Shown: positions 18,531 to 28,066, numbered from the stretch's first letter. The stretch: 64,000 bases of DNA from Aliiglaciecola sp. M165 (GCF_007197995.1 NZ_VKKH01000002.1:620001-684000), one strand, 5' to 3'. Program-made: numbers and translations. Notes: a model not told the origin generated them from the letters alone.

Positions 18531-18822
18531 TCAACACCTCCTGTTGAATTAAGTCTTTTCCAAGGGAGTAACGCACAGTAAAAGAACCGCAGAAAAACTC
18601 AGTGTGGTAAATGACTTGATTTATTTTTGTTATATTGTTGTAAATTGCCGTATAAGAATTACTCAACTAGACGTTTGAGTCTAGTGTTTTTTGTTAATCC
18701 AATGAACAAGTGCCTGATTTTTATTCAAAATAGACTTTTATCAAGAGTTTATGGCTTTTTTACTTTTATAAATAAATTGCAGGAGAATTTAAGGCTTATT
18801 CAAATTTGGTCTTCTTTGACGA
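18531..18822. other. Intergenic region between coxB and chrA
   Basis: AT-rich 292-base gap upstream of coxB and downstream of chrA, both on the minus strand. It should contain the oxidase promoter, but I cannot point to one with confidence. It holds the plus-oriented hairpin listed at 18666-18695; nothing else is recognisable. Confidence 0.6.
18627..18695 (+). terminator. Orphan plus-strand hairpin with T-tract preceded by a promoter-like sequence
   Basis: ACTAGAC (18666-18672) pairs perfectly with GTCTAGT (18679-18685) around a 6-base loop and is followed by GTTTTTTGTT, an intrinsic terminator on the plus strand. No plus-strand gene precedes it. TTGTTA at 18627-18632 and TATAAG at 18651-18656, 18 bases apart, resemble a weak promoter just upstream, which would make only a very short transcript. 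Confidence 0.35.
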
Positions 18823-19980
18823 TTAACCGACGAAGAATACAGCGGCAAGTCGCAATAACACGATGCCGATAATTAACATCCAAATTGGCAGCTTTTTCGA
18901 TTGGATTAGCGCGATTCCAAGCACTACTATCGCACCATCTGAAATTGAGTGTATTGCAGTAATAGAAATCGGTTGAATTAACGCTGCGAGTAATAACCCC
19001 ACCACCGATGCATTAATTGCTGCTGACGCCCCCGAGATTTTGGGCAAGTTTATAATCTGCAACCAGGCATCCTTGCATCCAAGCAGCAATAAGAACCCGG
19101 GCAGGAATATTGCCAAGGTTGCAATAATCGCCCCCGTCAGGGCGAATTCTTGATTCAGTTGAGCACCTAAATAGGTTGCAAGCGTAAACATCGGTCCCGG
19201 AACACCTTGGGCAAGGGCATATCCAGTTAAAAACTGCTGTTGAGTCAATTCGCTGCCCACAGATCCCTGGAGAAGAGGCAACACAACGTGGCCGCCACCA
19301 AAGACTAAGCTACCCGCCTGATAGAAACCTGCAAATGTGTTCCACAATGGACTGTCCTGATAGACAAAAAAAGATGCCGCAAACAAGACAACAAATACAA
19401 AAAGCCATGGCAACTTAGTTTGCAAAATAGGCCGCTCCTCACTCTCACTGTTCTTGACAGTGAAGGCTCCCCAAATCGCTGCGACTACAATTGCCAATAT
19501 TTGCGTTAACATTGATGGGAAGACTAACAATATTACCGTGGTTAAAAGCATTACACTGATTAGTTTTATGGTTTGACAAAACTGTTTGTACATAGTCACG
19601 ATTGCATCCGTCACCACGATTACGGCCAATAACTTTAATCCATCAAATACTGCAGTCACTATCCAATGGTCGAAATTGCTGACACTATTGGCCGCCACGA
19701 AAAACATGATCACAAAAGATGGCAGGGTAAACCCTATAAAGGCAGCGATGGCGCCACCCAAGCCACCTCTGTGTAACCCTATCGCAAATCCCAATTGGCT
19801 GGACCCAGGGCCAGGAAGAAACTGACTCAATGCGGTAAGTTGAGCAAAGCGCTGCGCGTCTATCCACTTAAGTTTTTCAACAAAGATTTTTTGAAAATAG
19901 CCAATATGGGCAGCAGGTCCACCAAAGCTGGTTAAACCTAATAAAAAAAACTGCCAGAAAACGTTCAGTAGTGTTTTCAT
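18823..19980 (-). CDS. chrA: Chromate transporter ChrA family protein
   Basis: A 385-residue CHR-superfamily membrane protein, of the long two-domain type that exports chromate. The first CHR domain starts FWQFFLLGLTSFGGPAAHIG with LSQFLPGPGSSQLGFAIG; the second, inverted, repeat begins near AGSLVFGGGHVVLPLL with GYALAQGVPGPMFTLATYLG. About 12 hydrophobic segments. I start at ATG 19980; the frame stays open to 20130, but that extension would cross the lexA terminator at 20025-20052. True substrate (chromate, sulfate or other anion) is not determined by sequence. Confidence 0.92.
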   Translation of the reverse strand: MKTLLNVFWQFFLLGLTSFGGPAAHIGYFQKIFVEKLKWIDAQRFAQLTALSQFLPGPGSSQLGFAIGLHRGGLGGAIAAFIGFTLPSFVIMFFVAANSVSNFDHWIVTAVFDGLKLLAVIVVTDAIVTMYKQFCQTIKLISVMLLTTVILLVFPSMLTQILAIVVAAIWGAFTVKNSESEERPILQTKLPWLFVFVVLFAASFFVYQDSPLWNTFAGFYQAGSLVFGGGHVVLPLLQGSVGSELTQQQFLTGYALAQGVPGPMFTLATYLGAQLNQEFALTGAIIATLAIFLPGFLLLLGCKDAWLQIINLPKISGASAAINASVVGLLLAALIQPISITAIHSISDGAIVVLGIALIQSKKLPIWMLIIGIVLLRLAAVFFVG

Positions 19981-20024
19981 AATTGTGCTTAGGGATGTGA
20001 TGCGCTGAGTATATGCGGACACAA

Positions 20025-20052
20025 AAAAACCAGCAATACGCTGCTGGTTTTT
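20025..20052 (-). terminator. Intrinsic terminator of lexA
   Basis: AAAAACCAGCA and TGCTGGTTTTT form a perfect 11-bp stem with a 6-base loop, 69 bases beyond the lexA stop. It works in either direction but on the minus strand it ends lexA transcription before chrA. Confidence 0.85.
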
Positions 20053-20120
20053 GAAGAATAATTTTTTTGAGTCAGAAAGCGTGTACAACCATGATTTTAG
20101 AGACTTTCTGTTGGCTTTTA

Positions 20121-20744
20121 CTACATCCAATCAGCATTACGAATAACACCAACGGCTATGCCTTCGATGTTAAATGGCTGCGTTGCCAAGTCCACCTTAA
20201 TCGGACTGAACTCTTCGTTTTCAGCGTGCAACAACACTTCTCGACCGCGTTTTTCCAGACGCTTAACCGTGACATCTTCGTCTACTCGTGCAACAACCAC
20301 CTGGCCATTATGCACGTCAGTAGTGCGATGCACTGCAAGCAAGTCGCCATCAAGGATGCCAATATCCTTCATACTCATTCCATTAACTCTGAGTAGAAAG
20401 TCTGCATTGGGTTTGAATAGCTCTGGGTCTACTTTATAATGACATTCTACATGCTCTTCGGCCAAAATCGGCTCACCTGCTGCGACGCGGCCAATTAATG
20501 GCAGCCCCACCTCTTCTTCAATGTCATCAAGTGGCACATTTAATTTAATGCCTCTAGAGGTTCCAGGTAAAATTTCGATCACCCCTTTGCGCGCCAGCGC
20601 CTTGAGATGCTCCTCGGCAGCATTAGCTGATTTAAAACCGAGTTGGCGAGCGATTTCAGCGCGAGTGGGTGGCATTCCCGTATCGGACATCGTCGTTTTA
20701 ATGAGTTGTAGAATTTCTTCTTGTCTTGGAGTTAGTGGACGCAT
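20121..20744 (-). CDS. lexA: SOS response repressor LexA
   Basis: Transcriptional repressor of the SOS regulon that cleaves itself when RecA is activated by single-stranded DNA. At 207 residues it matches E. coli LexA (202). The N-terminal winged helix ([33 protein letters not shown]) binds the SOS box; the peptidase domain has the cleavage site A89-G90 (RVAAGEP), nucleophile S124 (NGMSM) and base K161. It is autoregulated through two SOS boxes immediately upstream. It is followed by a terminator; dinF is not downstream here, unlike E. coli. Confidence 0.98.
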   Translation of the reverse strand: MRPLTPRQEEILQLIKTTMSDTGMPPTRAEIARQLGFKSANAAEEHLKALARKGVIEILPGTSRGIKLNVPLDDIEEEVGLPLIGRVAAGEPILAEEHVECHYKVDPELFKPNADFLLRVNGMSMKDIGILDGDLLAVHRTTDVHNGQVVVARVDEDVTVKRLEKRGREVLLHAENEEFSPIKVDLATQPFNIEGIAVGVIRNADWM

Positions 20745-20751
20745 AACCAGC

Positions 20752-20805
20752 CTGTTTTTCTATACAGTTCAACTGGTAGTATATACAGTTAGTGACAGAA
20801 CACAA
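20752..20805 (-). promoter_or_regulatory. lexA promoter with two tandem SOS boxes
   Basis: Two CTG-N10-CAG boxes lie upstream of lexA: 20752-20767 (CTGTATAGAAAAACAG on the minus strand) and 20773-20788 (CTGTATATACTACCAG). Their centres are 21 bases apart, two helical turns. A promoter fits with -35 TTGTGT (20800-20805), a 16-base spacer and -10 TATACT (20778-20783), so the upstream box overlaps the -10 element. Negative autoregulation is the known arrangement for lexA. Confidence 0.9.
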
Positions 20806-20953
20806 ATTTAGTTGATGTTTGACGAAATTCGTTACTTCATCGCTTTTTTGATAAACAAACATAATTTTTTACGCTTTAAGGATTCGTCAAAAAAGCATAT
20901 TTCTGTGCTTCATGATATCCTCCGCTTGTTTTAGGAACCTCAAGGTGTGATAT

Positions 20954-23404
20954 ATGGTTTGGCTGCATAAATTGCTGCTTACATTATTTGCTTTTCCAGT
21001 GCGTTGGTTGGTTAGGGTCAACAACATTCCAACAGATATCGAAAACGAACTTGGCATTGATAAAACCAAGCCGATTATGTATCTGTTGCGTACCCACTCC
21101 ATTACCGATCAATTGGCATTAAAAATGTCGACCAAACAGGTCGGCCTGCCAAGTCCAACAAAAAAAATCTCTATCGGTGACGAAGAGCACAGTGCATGTG
21201 TCTTCTTGCAGCAACCTCAATCCGTGATAGGTCGGTCCATCAAAGGGACAAAAATCGCCGCAGATTTTACCCATCTATTTGAGCTGCATCGCGAAAATAA
21301 GTCACTCGATCTGCAAATTGTTCCTGTTACAATTTTTTGGGGCCGAGCACCTGGCAGAGCATCTTCTGGATTAGCCGATATGCTTGCAGACCGAGCATCG
21401 CCAAGTTGGTTACGTAAATTCTTCATTGTACTGTTTTTAGGACGGGACAATTTTGTTTCCTACAGCAAAGCCGTATCTTCGCGCACCATGACAGAATTAC
21501 CTGGCACTGAGGCTGATATCGCTCACAAGTTAATAAGGTTAGCGGGCACTCACTTTCATCGCAAACGCCAAGCTTTTAACGGTCCTACCTTGCTTGAAAG
21601 ACAAGAACTGTATAACTCGATATTAGGTTCAGCGTCCGTTATGAACGCCATAAATGACGAGGCGCGGAACAAGAAAATCCCGCTAGGCAAGGCAAAGACC
21701 GTTGCCCGTTCATATATTAATGAAATCGCCGCGGATTATCGAGAAGGCCTGATTCGCTTTGGCGACAGAGTGCTTACCCGAATTTGGAATAAAATCTACG
21801 ATGGTATTGATGTTGGGCACGCTGACAAAGTCCGCAAGTTGGCGCAGAATGGGCATGAAATTATCTATGTTCCTTGCCACCGCAGTCATATGGATTATCT
21901 ACTGCTGACTTACGTTATTTATCATGAAGGACTAGTAACTCCTCATATAGCAGCAGGGATAAACTTAAATTTTTGGCCCGTGGGCGGTATTTTTAGACGC
22001 GGTGGTGCGTTCTTTTTACGCCGCAGTTTCGCTGGAAACAAGTTGTATACTGCGGTGTTCAGAGAATACCTGGAACTGCTTTTTAATAAAGGATATTCAG
22101 TTAAATACTACGCAGAAGGTGGCCGAAGCCGCACAGGTCGATTGCTTCCTCCCAAAACCGGTATGTTAGCCATGACGCTTCAGGCAATGATAAAAGGCGT
22201 TAACCGTCCAGTCAGTATCGTGCCAGTTTATATTGGTTACGAACACGTCATGGAAGTAGGCAGTTATCTAAAGGAGCTGAAAGGCAGCAGCAAACAAAAA
22301 GAATCTGTATTTGGCTTGTTTTCGGTTGTTCGTAAATTAAAAAATTATGGACACGGATTCTTAAATTTTGGCGAACCCATTCAGTTAAACAATTTCCTTG
22401 ATGAACAAGTTAAAGATTGGCGCGATGCGCAAAATACAGACACAGACAAAAAACCCAGTTGGCTAACCCCTACAGTCAACACCTTGGCAAATCAAATCAT
22501 GGTGCGAATTAATCAGTCAGCAGCAATTAGTGGCATGTCGATTTGTGCACTTTGTCTATTATCTGCCAAGAAAAATGCCATGGGTCAAAAGGAGCTTGAG
22601 CAAGCGGTTGATGATTACCTGCATTTACTCAAACTTTCTCCTTACAGTGAAATGGTTAGCTTGCCAAAGGAAGATGGCAAAACCATTGTTGAAAAAACGC
22701 TAAAGCTTGGGAAAATGAATGTTCATGAAGACAGTTTCGGTAAAATCATTTCATTGGAGCATCGTAACGCTGTTGCCTTGACCTACTATCGAAACAATAT
22801 TCTTCATTTGTTTGCTATTCCAGGGCTGATTGCTGCAATTTTGTTTGCGCGCAAAGGGCTAGAAAAAGGCAAATTGATCGATTTGATTATGAGCCTCTAC
22901 CCTATGTTTCAGCGGGAATGGTTCCTGTATATGTCTGAAGATGAGGCCAAGGATTACGCAGAAGGGCTTATCGACAGCATGAAAGAAATGGGCATGATTG
23001 CCACCAGCGGAAGGAAGCTGGTCCCAGTCGAGCCTACAGAAAAATCGTTTTACTCTGTTTGGTTGCTTAATCGCTGTGTACAAGAAACACTTCAACGTTA
23101 TGCACTGGTCCTATCGTTGTTGGCCAGAGAGAAAAAAATGAGCCGCGCAGCATTGGAAAAACAAAGTGCTAAATTTGCCGAGCGATTGGCCGCCTTGCAT
23201 GGCATTAGCTCACCTGAATTTTTTGATAAAAATGTACTGGCCACTTTTGTTAATGCGTTAAGAGAGAATAATTTATTGGCAGACAGTGACGATGGACAAT
23301 TACAGCATTCAGAAGCCAGTGAAGCATTTCGTCAGGAAATCATAGGTTTAATCGCCCCAGAGATCGCCCAGCGTTTAGAGAAACTTTACGCCCAACAAGG
23401 TTGA
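20954..23404 (+). CDS. plsB: Glycerol-3-phosphate 1-O-acyltransferase PlsB
   Basis: Inner-membrane-associated enzyme that puts the first acyl chain on glycerol-3-phosphate to start phospholipid synthesis. At 816 residues it is close to E. coli PlsB (807). The catalytic HX4D box is CHRSHMDYLL near residue 311, followed by the acyltransferase blocks FFLRRSFAG, YYAEGGRSRTGR and SIVPVYIGYEHV. The AAGGTG before ATG 20954 serves as ribosome-binding site. It is transcribed away from lexA, a plsB-lexA arrangement also seen in E. coli (there with dgkA between). Confidence 0.97.
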   Translation: MVWLHKLLLTLFAFPVRWLVRVNNIPTDIENELGIDKTKPIMYLLRTHSITDQLALKMSTKQVGLPSPTKKISIGDEEHSACVFLQQPQSVIGRSIKGTKIAADFTHLFELHRENKSLDLQIVPVTIFWGRAPGRASSGLADMLADRASPSWLRKFFIVLFLGRDNFVSYSKAVSSRTMTELPGTEADIAHKLIRLAGTHFHRKRQAFNGPTLLERQELYNSILGSASVMNAINDEARNKKIPLGKAKTVARSYINEIAADYREGLIRFGDRVLTRIWNKIYDGIDVGHADKVRKLAQNGHEIIYVPCHRSHMDYLLLTYVIYHEGLVTPHIAAGINLNFWPVGGIFRRGGAFFLRRSFAGNKLYTAVFREYLELLFNKGYSVKYYAEGGRSRTGRLLPPKTGMLAMTLQAMIKGVNRPVSIVPVYIGYEHVMEVGSYLKELKGSSKQKESVFGLFSVVRKLKNYGHGFLNFGEPIQLNNFLDEQVKDWRDAQNTDTDKKPSWLTPTVNTLANQIMVRINQSAAISGMSICALCLLSAKKNAMGQKELEQAVDDYLHLLKLSPYSEMVSLPKEDGKTIVEKTLKLGKMNVHEDSFGKIISLEHRNAVALTYYRNNILHLFAIPGLIAAILFARKGLEKGKLIDLIMSLYPMFQREWFLYMSEDEAKDYAEGLIDSMKEMGMIATSGRKLVPVEPTEKSFYSVWLLNRCVQETLQRYALVLSLLAREKKMSRAALEKQSAKFAERLAALHGISSPEFFDKNVLATFVNALRENNLLADSDDGQLQHSEASEAFRQEIIGLIAPEIAQRLEKLYAQQG

Positions 23405-23497
23405 CGCGGAATCACCGCGTCTTCCAACCACCTACTGCACGTCATCCCGAAGCAAGAAGCTACGTCATCCCCGAGTGCTCTTGTCGGGGATCTTTTT
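23403..23497 (+). terminator. Hairpins and REP-like terminator after plsB
   Basis: GACGCGG/CCGCGTC forms a stem (23403-23421) overlapping the plsB stop codon. Further on, ATCCCCGA/TCGGGGAT (23467-23474 and 23484-23491) forms a perfect 8-bp stem followed by CTTTTT, a good intrinsic terminator. CGTCATCCC occurs twice (around 23438 and 23463) and a related CGCGGGAATGATG lies near 23533, giving a REP-like intergenic repeat look. It separates plsB from the convergent ilvA. Confidence 0.7.
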
Positions 23498-23572
23498 GGG
23501 CCCTAAGATAGTCCTTAAATAATCCACGCCTTCGCGGGAATGATGTAGTTTTTGCCTTGAGGTGAAGCAGGC

Positions 23573-25120
23573 TTATCTCTCTAAACCGACGTCAGATAAG
23601 AAGAATTGATAAGCCGGATTGTCCGTCTGTTCTGCGTAAACATACCCGAGCTTTTCCAGATGTTGATCAAAATCGTCACGTCCGTTTTCCGGTAAATCAA
23701 ATCCAGCGAGAACTAAACCTTCTGCGGCACCATGGTTACGATAGTGGAAAAGCGTGATATTCCAGGATTCTCCTAAGGTGTTGAGGAAATTCATTAACGC
23801 ACCGGGGTATTCAGGGAACTCAAATGAGAAAATGTGCTCGTTTAACAGGCTCGGCGGGCGCCCCCCAACCATGTAGCGTACGTGCAATTTTGCCATTTCG
23901 TTTTCTGATAGGTCAAAACACTCGTATCCGGCTTGTGTTAATTCGCGCTCCAACTGCAAGAATTCCTCTTTTCCAAAACGTAGTTTTATACCCACAAATA
24001 TGTGGGCTTCGCCGCTGTTAGCATACCGGTAGTTAAACTCGGTGATGGTGCGACCACCAAGCAGCTCACAGAATTGCTTAAACGCACCCGTTCGCTCTGG
24101 GATCTTAACCGCAAATACGGCTTCTTTTTGCTCGCCAAGCTCACATCGTTCTGAAACATATCTAAGGGTGTGAAAATTGATATTTGCACCACACAAAATA
24201 CCCCCCAAGGTCATACCTGACATCGGGTTTTCTGCCAAGTATTTGCGTATCCCAGCGATAGATAAGGCCCCCGCTGGTTCAGCGATGACGCGAGTATCGT
24301 CGAAGATGTCTTTGATCGCCGCACAGATTTCATCCGTGTTTACCGTGATGACCTCATCGATATATTGCTGACATAAACGAAACGGTTCCTGACCAATGGT
24401 TTTAACTGCCACACCATCAGCGAAAATTCCTACAGAAGGCAATGCGACGGGTTCACCAGCGAGCAAGGCAGCTTGCAAACATGCTGATTCGTCAGACTCA
24501 ACTGCGACAATTTTTAATTCTGGCTTGAGCTGTTTGAGAAAAACACTAATCCCAGCGGCTAACCCACCACCGCCAACCGCCACAAACAACACGTCCATAT
24601 CAGGGAGCTGTTCAAGTAGTTCACGGCCAATGGTGCCTTGCCCAGCAATGACGTCTTCATCATCAAACGGAGGCACCAAGGTATATCCGTTCACTTGTGA
24701 GAGCCTAACAGCCTCGTCTTTTGCTTGATCAAAACTGGTACCGTAAAGCACTACATGAGCATATTCACCGCCAAAACGTCGAACCGCTTCAACTTTGATA
24801 TCTGGAGTTGTTTCAGGCATTACTATGGTTGCCTGAACCTTTTTAATTTTTGCAGAATACGCCACGCCTTGCGCATGGTTGCCCGCCGAGGCGGCCACTA
24901 CGCCAGCCTGTAACTGCTCTTCGCTCAAGCTGCACAGTTTGTTGTAGGCACCTCGTAATTTGAATGATTTGACTGGCTGCTGATCTTCACGCTTTAAATA
25001 AATGTTGTTGCCTAACGAGGCCGATAAACTATTCAGTTTAGTTAGTTCGCTGTTTACCGCGACGTCGTAAACAGGCGACAACAAAATGCGTTTTAAGTAT
25101 TCATTTGCGGCTAAAGTCAT
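23573..25120 (-). CDS. ilvA: Threonine ammonia-lyase (threonine deaminase), biosynthetic
   Basis: First enzyme of isoleucine synthesis: threonine to 2-oxobutanoate, feedback-inhibited by isoleucine. The product has 515 residues like E. coli IlvA. The PLP lysine lies in SFKLRGAYN near residue 59, the glycine loop binding the cofactor phosphate is VAVGGGGLAAGI, and the C-terminal third (from about 330) is a pair of ACT-like regulatory domains. It directly follows ilvD, with no intervening bases, so the two are cotranscribed under the leader at 27120-27197. Confidence 0.97.
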   Translation of the reverse strand: MTLAANEYLKRILLSPVYDVAVNSELTKLNSLSASLGNNIYLKREDQQPVKSFKLRGAYNKLCSLSEEQLQAGVVAASAGNHAQGVAYSAKIKKVQATIVMPETTPDIKVEAVRRFGGEYAHVVLYGTSFDQAKDEAVRLSQVNGYTLVPPFDDEDVIAGQGTIGRELLEQLPDMDVLFVAVGGGGLAAGISVFLKQLKPELKIVAVESDESACLQAALLAGEPVALPSVGIFADGVAVKTIGQEPFRLCQQYIDEVITVNTDEICAAIKDIFDDTRVIAEPAGALSIAGIRKYLAENPMSGMTLGGILCGANINFHTLRYVSERCELGEQKEAVFAVKIPERTGAFKQFCELLGGRTITEFNYRYANSGEAHIFVGIKLRFGKEEFLQLERELTQAGYECFDLSENEMAKLHVRYMVGGRPPSLLNEHIFSFEFPEYPGALMNFLNTLGESWNITLFHYRNHGAAEGLVLAGFDLPENGRDDFDQHLEKLGYVYAEQTDNPAYQFFLSDVGLER

Positions 25121-26974
25121 TTAATCTTCCAACTTAGAAGGATCTCGAACTGCCCCCTTGTCCGCACTAGTCGCAAGCATGGCGAAGGTTTTCAATGATA
25201 AAGACACTTTTCTATCCCGATTTTTCGGCTTCCAAGGGTTCGCGCTAGCTTCCATCGCTTCACGTCTCGCTTGCAATTCATCTTCTGAAATCCGTAAATT
25301 GATCCCTCGACTAGGGATGTCTATGTCGATAATGTCACCATCTTCAACTAATGCAATCGCGCCACCAGCACCAGCTTCGGGCGAGGCGTGACCGATTGAC
25401 AGCCCAGAGGTTCCGCCGGAAAAACGCCCATCGGTAACCAGTGCGCAGGCTTTGCCTAACCCTTTGGATTTAAGATAAGACGTGGGGTACAACATTTCCT
25501 GCATGCCAGGTCCGCCTTTGGGTCCCTCGTAACGGATGACGACTACTTCACCGGCTTGTACTTCGTCACTTAAAATCCCGTTTACTGCGTCATCCTGACT
25601 TTCGTAGACTCGGGCTTTACCCGAGAACACATGAATTGACTCATCAACGCCAGCGGTTTTGACGATGCATCCGTCCAGGGCAATATTGCCATACAATACG
25701 GCCAAACCACCTTCTTCACTAAAAGCATGCTCACGGGCACGAATACAGCCATTTTCCCGATCAATATCAGCGGTGGGATAGCGACAACTCTGACTAAACG
25801 CTTTGGTTGTTCTGATCCCAGCAGGGCCGGCTTTATAGAATTCTAAAATCTCATCTGAGGGTTGGTTAGCAATATCCCATTGGTCTATCACCTCTCCCAT
25901 TTTTTTGCCCAACACGTGATGCACATCTTCGTGCAATAGCCCTGCACGTTTGATTTCAGCCAGGATACCCATCACGCCGCCAGCGCGATGCACATCTTCC
26001 ATGTGATATTCAGGTGTTGCAGGAGCAACCTTACACAAATGTGGTACTTTTCGAGAAAGACGGTCAATATCCTGCATCGTAAAGGGCACTTCGCCCTCAA
26101 TTGCAGCGGCCAATAAATGCAATATCGTATTGGTCGATCCTCCCATGGCTATATCCAAGCTCATGGCGTTTTCAAAGGCTTTGAAGTTGGCAATATTTCT
26201 CGGTAGCGCAGTATCATCATCTTCTTGATAATAACGTCTGCAAAGCTCAACGATTTGTCGTCCTGCTTGCTTAAACAACTCTTCTCGGTCAGCATGAGTC
26301 GCCAACAAAGAGCCATTCCCCGGTAATGACAAGCCTAGTGCTTCAGTTAAACAATTCATTGAATTTGCGGTGAACATACCAGAACAAGAACCGCAGGTTG
26401 GACAGGCCGAACGCTCAATCTCTTCTGAATCTGCATCAGAGACTTTGTCGTCTGCCGCAGCAACCATGGCGTCAACTAGGTCTAGTTTGATCAACTGATC
26501 AGAGAGTTTAGTTTTACCCGCTTCCATCGGACCACCAGAAACAAACACCACAGGGACATTTAAGCGCATGGCGGCCATCAGCATGCCAGGAGTGATTTTG
26601 TCGCAATTAGAAATACACACAATGGCATCGGCACAGTGGGCATTAACCATATACTCGACGGAATCAGCAATGATTTCCCGAGACGGCAGACTGTAGAGCA
26701 TCCCCGCGTGTCCCATAGCGATGCCATCGTCTACAGCGATAGTATTAAATTCTTTTGCTACGCCACCGGCCGCTTCAATACTTCTGGCGACCAGTTGACC
26801 CATATCTTTTAGATGCACATGACCTGGAACAAACTGAGTAAAAGAATTTGATACAGCGATGATCGGTTTACCAAAGTCTTTATCGGTCATGCCGGTCGCT
26901 CGCCAAAGCGCCCGAGCACCAGCCATATTGCGACCTTGAGTTGTGGTAGATGAACGTAGTTTAGGCATGGTCAA
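25121..26974 (-). CDS. ilvD: Dihydroxy-acid dehydratase
   Basis: Fe-S enzyme of valine, leucine and isoleucine synthesis, dehydrating 2,3-dihydroxy acids to 2-oxo acids. At 617 residues it is the E. coli length. Cluster cysteines are visible in [12 protein letters not shown] and [40 protein letters not shown] is the usual C-terminal signature region (position about 510). It is the first structural gene after the ilv leader and is joined end to start with ilvA. No ilvG, ilvM or ilvE is present upstream, unlike the E. coli ilvGMEDA operon. Confidence 0.97.
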   Translation of the reverse strand: MTMPKLRSSTTTQGRNMAGARALWRATGMTDKDFGKPIIAVSNSFTQFVPGHVHLKDMGQLVARSIEAAGGVAKEFNTIAVDDGIAMGHAGMLYSLPSREIIADSVEYMVNAHCADAIVCISNCDKITPGMLMAAMRLNVPVVFVSGGPMEAGKTKLSDQLIKLDLVDAMVAAADDKVSDADSEEIERSACPTCGSCSGMFTANSMNCLTEALGLSLPGNGSLLATHADREELFKQAGRQIVELCRRYYQEDDDTALPRNIANFKAFENAMSLDIAMGGSTNTILHLLAAAIEGEVPFTMQDIDRLSRKVPHLCKVAPATPEYHMEDVHRAGGVMGILAEIKRAGLLHEDVHHVLGKKMGEVIDQWDIANQPSDEILEFYKAGPAGIRTTKAFSQSCRYPTADIDRENGCIRAREHAFSEEGGLAVLYGNIALDGCIVKTAGVDESIHVFSGKARVYESQDDAVNGILSDEVQAGEVVVIRYEGPKGGPGMQEMLYPTSYLKSKGLGKACALVTDGRFSGGTSGLSIGHASPEAGAGGAIALVEDGDIIDIDIPSRGINLRISEDELQARREAMEASANPWKPKNRDRKVSLSLKTFAMLATSADKGAVRDPSKLED

Positions 26975-27073
26975 ACTCTCTTGCTCTCTTGGCCCAGGTT
27001 TTCTCTGGACAAAATTAATTCAGGTACGGGCGGTTTTAATGTGACAGAAACTCCGGCACCTTAAAACAAAAAA

Positions 27074-27094
27074 CCCCCGCAATAAATGCGAGGG
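27074..27094 (-). terminator. Attenuator terminator of the ilvDA operon
   Basis: On the minus strand CCCTCGCA pairs with TGCGGGGG (7 pairs plus one G-U) around TTTAT, followed by TTTTTTGTTTT: a strong intrinsic terminator between the leader peptide and ilvD. The 5' arm (27088-27098) can instead pair with the region around the leader stop codon (27119-27129), giving a 9-pair antiterminator plus one wobble. Confidence 0.88.
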
Positions 27095-27119
27095 TCGGTG
27101 TACTCTTAACTAATACACC

Positions 27120-27197
27120 CTACCCCCGCTGGAAAATCTCCAACGCGCTAATATTAATAACTAACGCTTGCTCGATAGGTTGTATATTCATGCTCAT
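27120..27197 (-). CDS. ilv operon leader peptide
   Basis: A 25-codon frame beginning MSMNIQPIEQ and ending at TAG. Eight of its 25 residues are branched-chain (Ile 5, 8, 14, 16, 21; Leu 12, 19; Val 13), with the run LVINI in the middle. Stalling at these codons for lack of charged tRNA would leave the stop-codon region GCGGGGGUAGG free to pair with the 5' arm of the terminator, so ilvDA is read through; a ribosome that reaches the stop covers that region and termination follows. The Shine-Dalgarno sequence is weak. ATG at 27191 is an alternative start. Recognised by position, composition and the overlapping RNA structures; this is the enteric ilv attenuation scheme. Confidence 0.88.
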   Translation of the reverse strand: MSMNIQPIEQALVINISALEIFQRG

Positions 27198-27269
27198 GCA
27201 CGGTAAATCGTCACTGCTAATAGAAATATCATGGTTAAGCAGGCGGGATCAAGCATTGATACTGTATAT

Positions 27270-27278
27270 ATTATACCA
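27270..27278 (-). promoter_or_regulatory. Extended -10 promoter of the ilvDA operon
   Basis: TGGTATAAT on the minus strand is a perfect extended -10 element about 73 bases upstream of the leader ATG. No good -35 is seen at 17 bases (GATCAC), which is acceptable for an extended -10 promoter. The rest of 27198-27430 also has to hold the divergent promoter of the TRIC-like gene; nothing further is recognisable. Confidence 0.65.
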
Positions 27279-27430
27279 ATCCATATGAAGAAGTGATCAT
27301 TCAGCGAGAAAGCAACTGGTCGCATTCTGACTGATCGCTTCTTTCCACGGATTAGCATTATGCTGTTTACCTTTATAGCCGCTGTGTTAAGGTTTTTTCA
27401 AAGCTATAAAAAAACTAGAAGTCCTTTTAT

Positions 27431-28066
27431 ATGTTCACAATGTCAGTCTGGTTTCATTGGATCGATCTTGCCGGGGTCGCCGTATTTGCAGTATCTGGAA
27501 CATTGATGGCCCACCGCAAACATATGGATGGTTTTGGTGTTGTCGTTTTAGCTGGAGTCACTGCTATAGGTGGCGGCACCTTGCGCGACATGATTTTGGA
27601 CTTGCCGGTATTTTGGGTCAAAGATCCAAGTTTCTTTTATGTGATTATTCTTGCCGCGATTGCCACCATAATTTGGTTGCGCAAACATGAAACCTTCCCG
27701 CTGCGATATTTGCTGGTAGCCGACGCTATTGGTTTAGCATTTTTCAATGTAATGGGCTTGCAAAAAGCCTTGGCATACGGTGCAACGCCTTTTGTCGCCA
27801 TCGCTCTGGGTACTATGACAGGGGTTTTTGGTGGTCTGATCCGCGACGTTATATGTCGTGAAATTCCATTGGTGCTCAAGGGAGAGCTTTATGCCACGAC
27901 CTGCATCTTAGGCGGAGCCGTTTATGTTTTTGCCGTGATGTTCGACCTGCACACAGATATCGCCATGCTGGCTGCACTGCTGACCACTTTATTGTTGCGT
28001 TTGGCCGCTATGCGATGGCATTGGAACCTTCATGTTTTCCCACCTCATGGTGATGAAAAAAACTAG
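27431..28066 (+). CDS. Trimeric intracellular cation channel (TRIC, UPF0126) family protein
   Basis: A 211-residue inner-membrane protein with about seven hydrophobic segments in two similar halves. Each half has the glycine-rich family motif: GVTAIGGGTLRDMILD near residue 41 and GVFGGLIRDVICREIPLVL near residue 127. Bacterial homologues (YadS, YicG) form homotrimeric K+-permeable channels; the physiological role is uncertain. The start could also be the ATG at 27440. It is divergent from ilvD and 85 bases ahead of comM; there is no obvious link to amino acid synthesis. Confidence 0.9.
   Translation: MFTMSVWFHWIDLAGVAVFAVSGTLMAHRKHMDGFGVVVLAGVTAIGGGTLRDMILDLPVFWVKDPSFFYVIILAAIATIIWLRKHETFPLRYLLVADAIGLAFFNVMGLQKALAYGATPFVAIALGTMTGVFGGLIRDVICREIPLVLKGELYATTCILGGAVYVFAVMFDLHTDIAMLAALLTTLLLRLAAMRWHWNLHVFPPHGDEKN

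Noticed and set aside
19981-20130. N-terminal extension of ChrA by 50 codons
   Set aside because: It would translate through the lexA terminator hairpin and overlap lexA; the family start matches ATG 19980.
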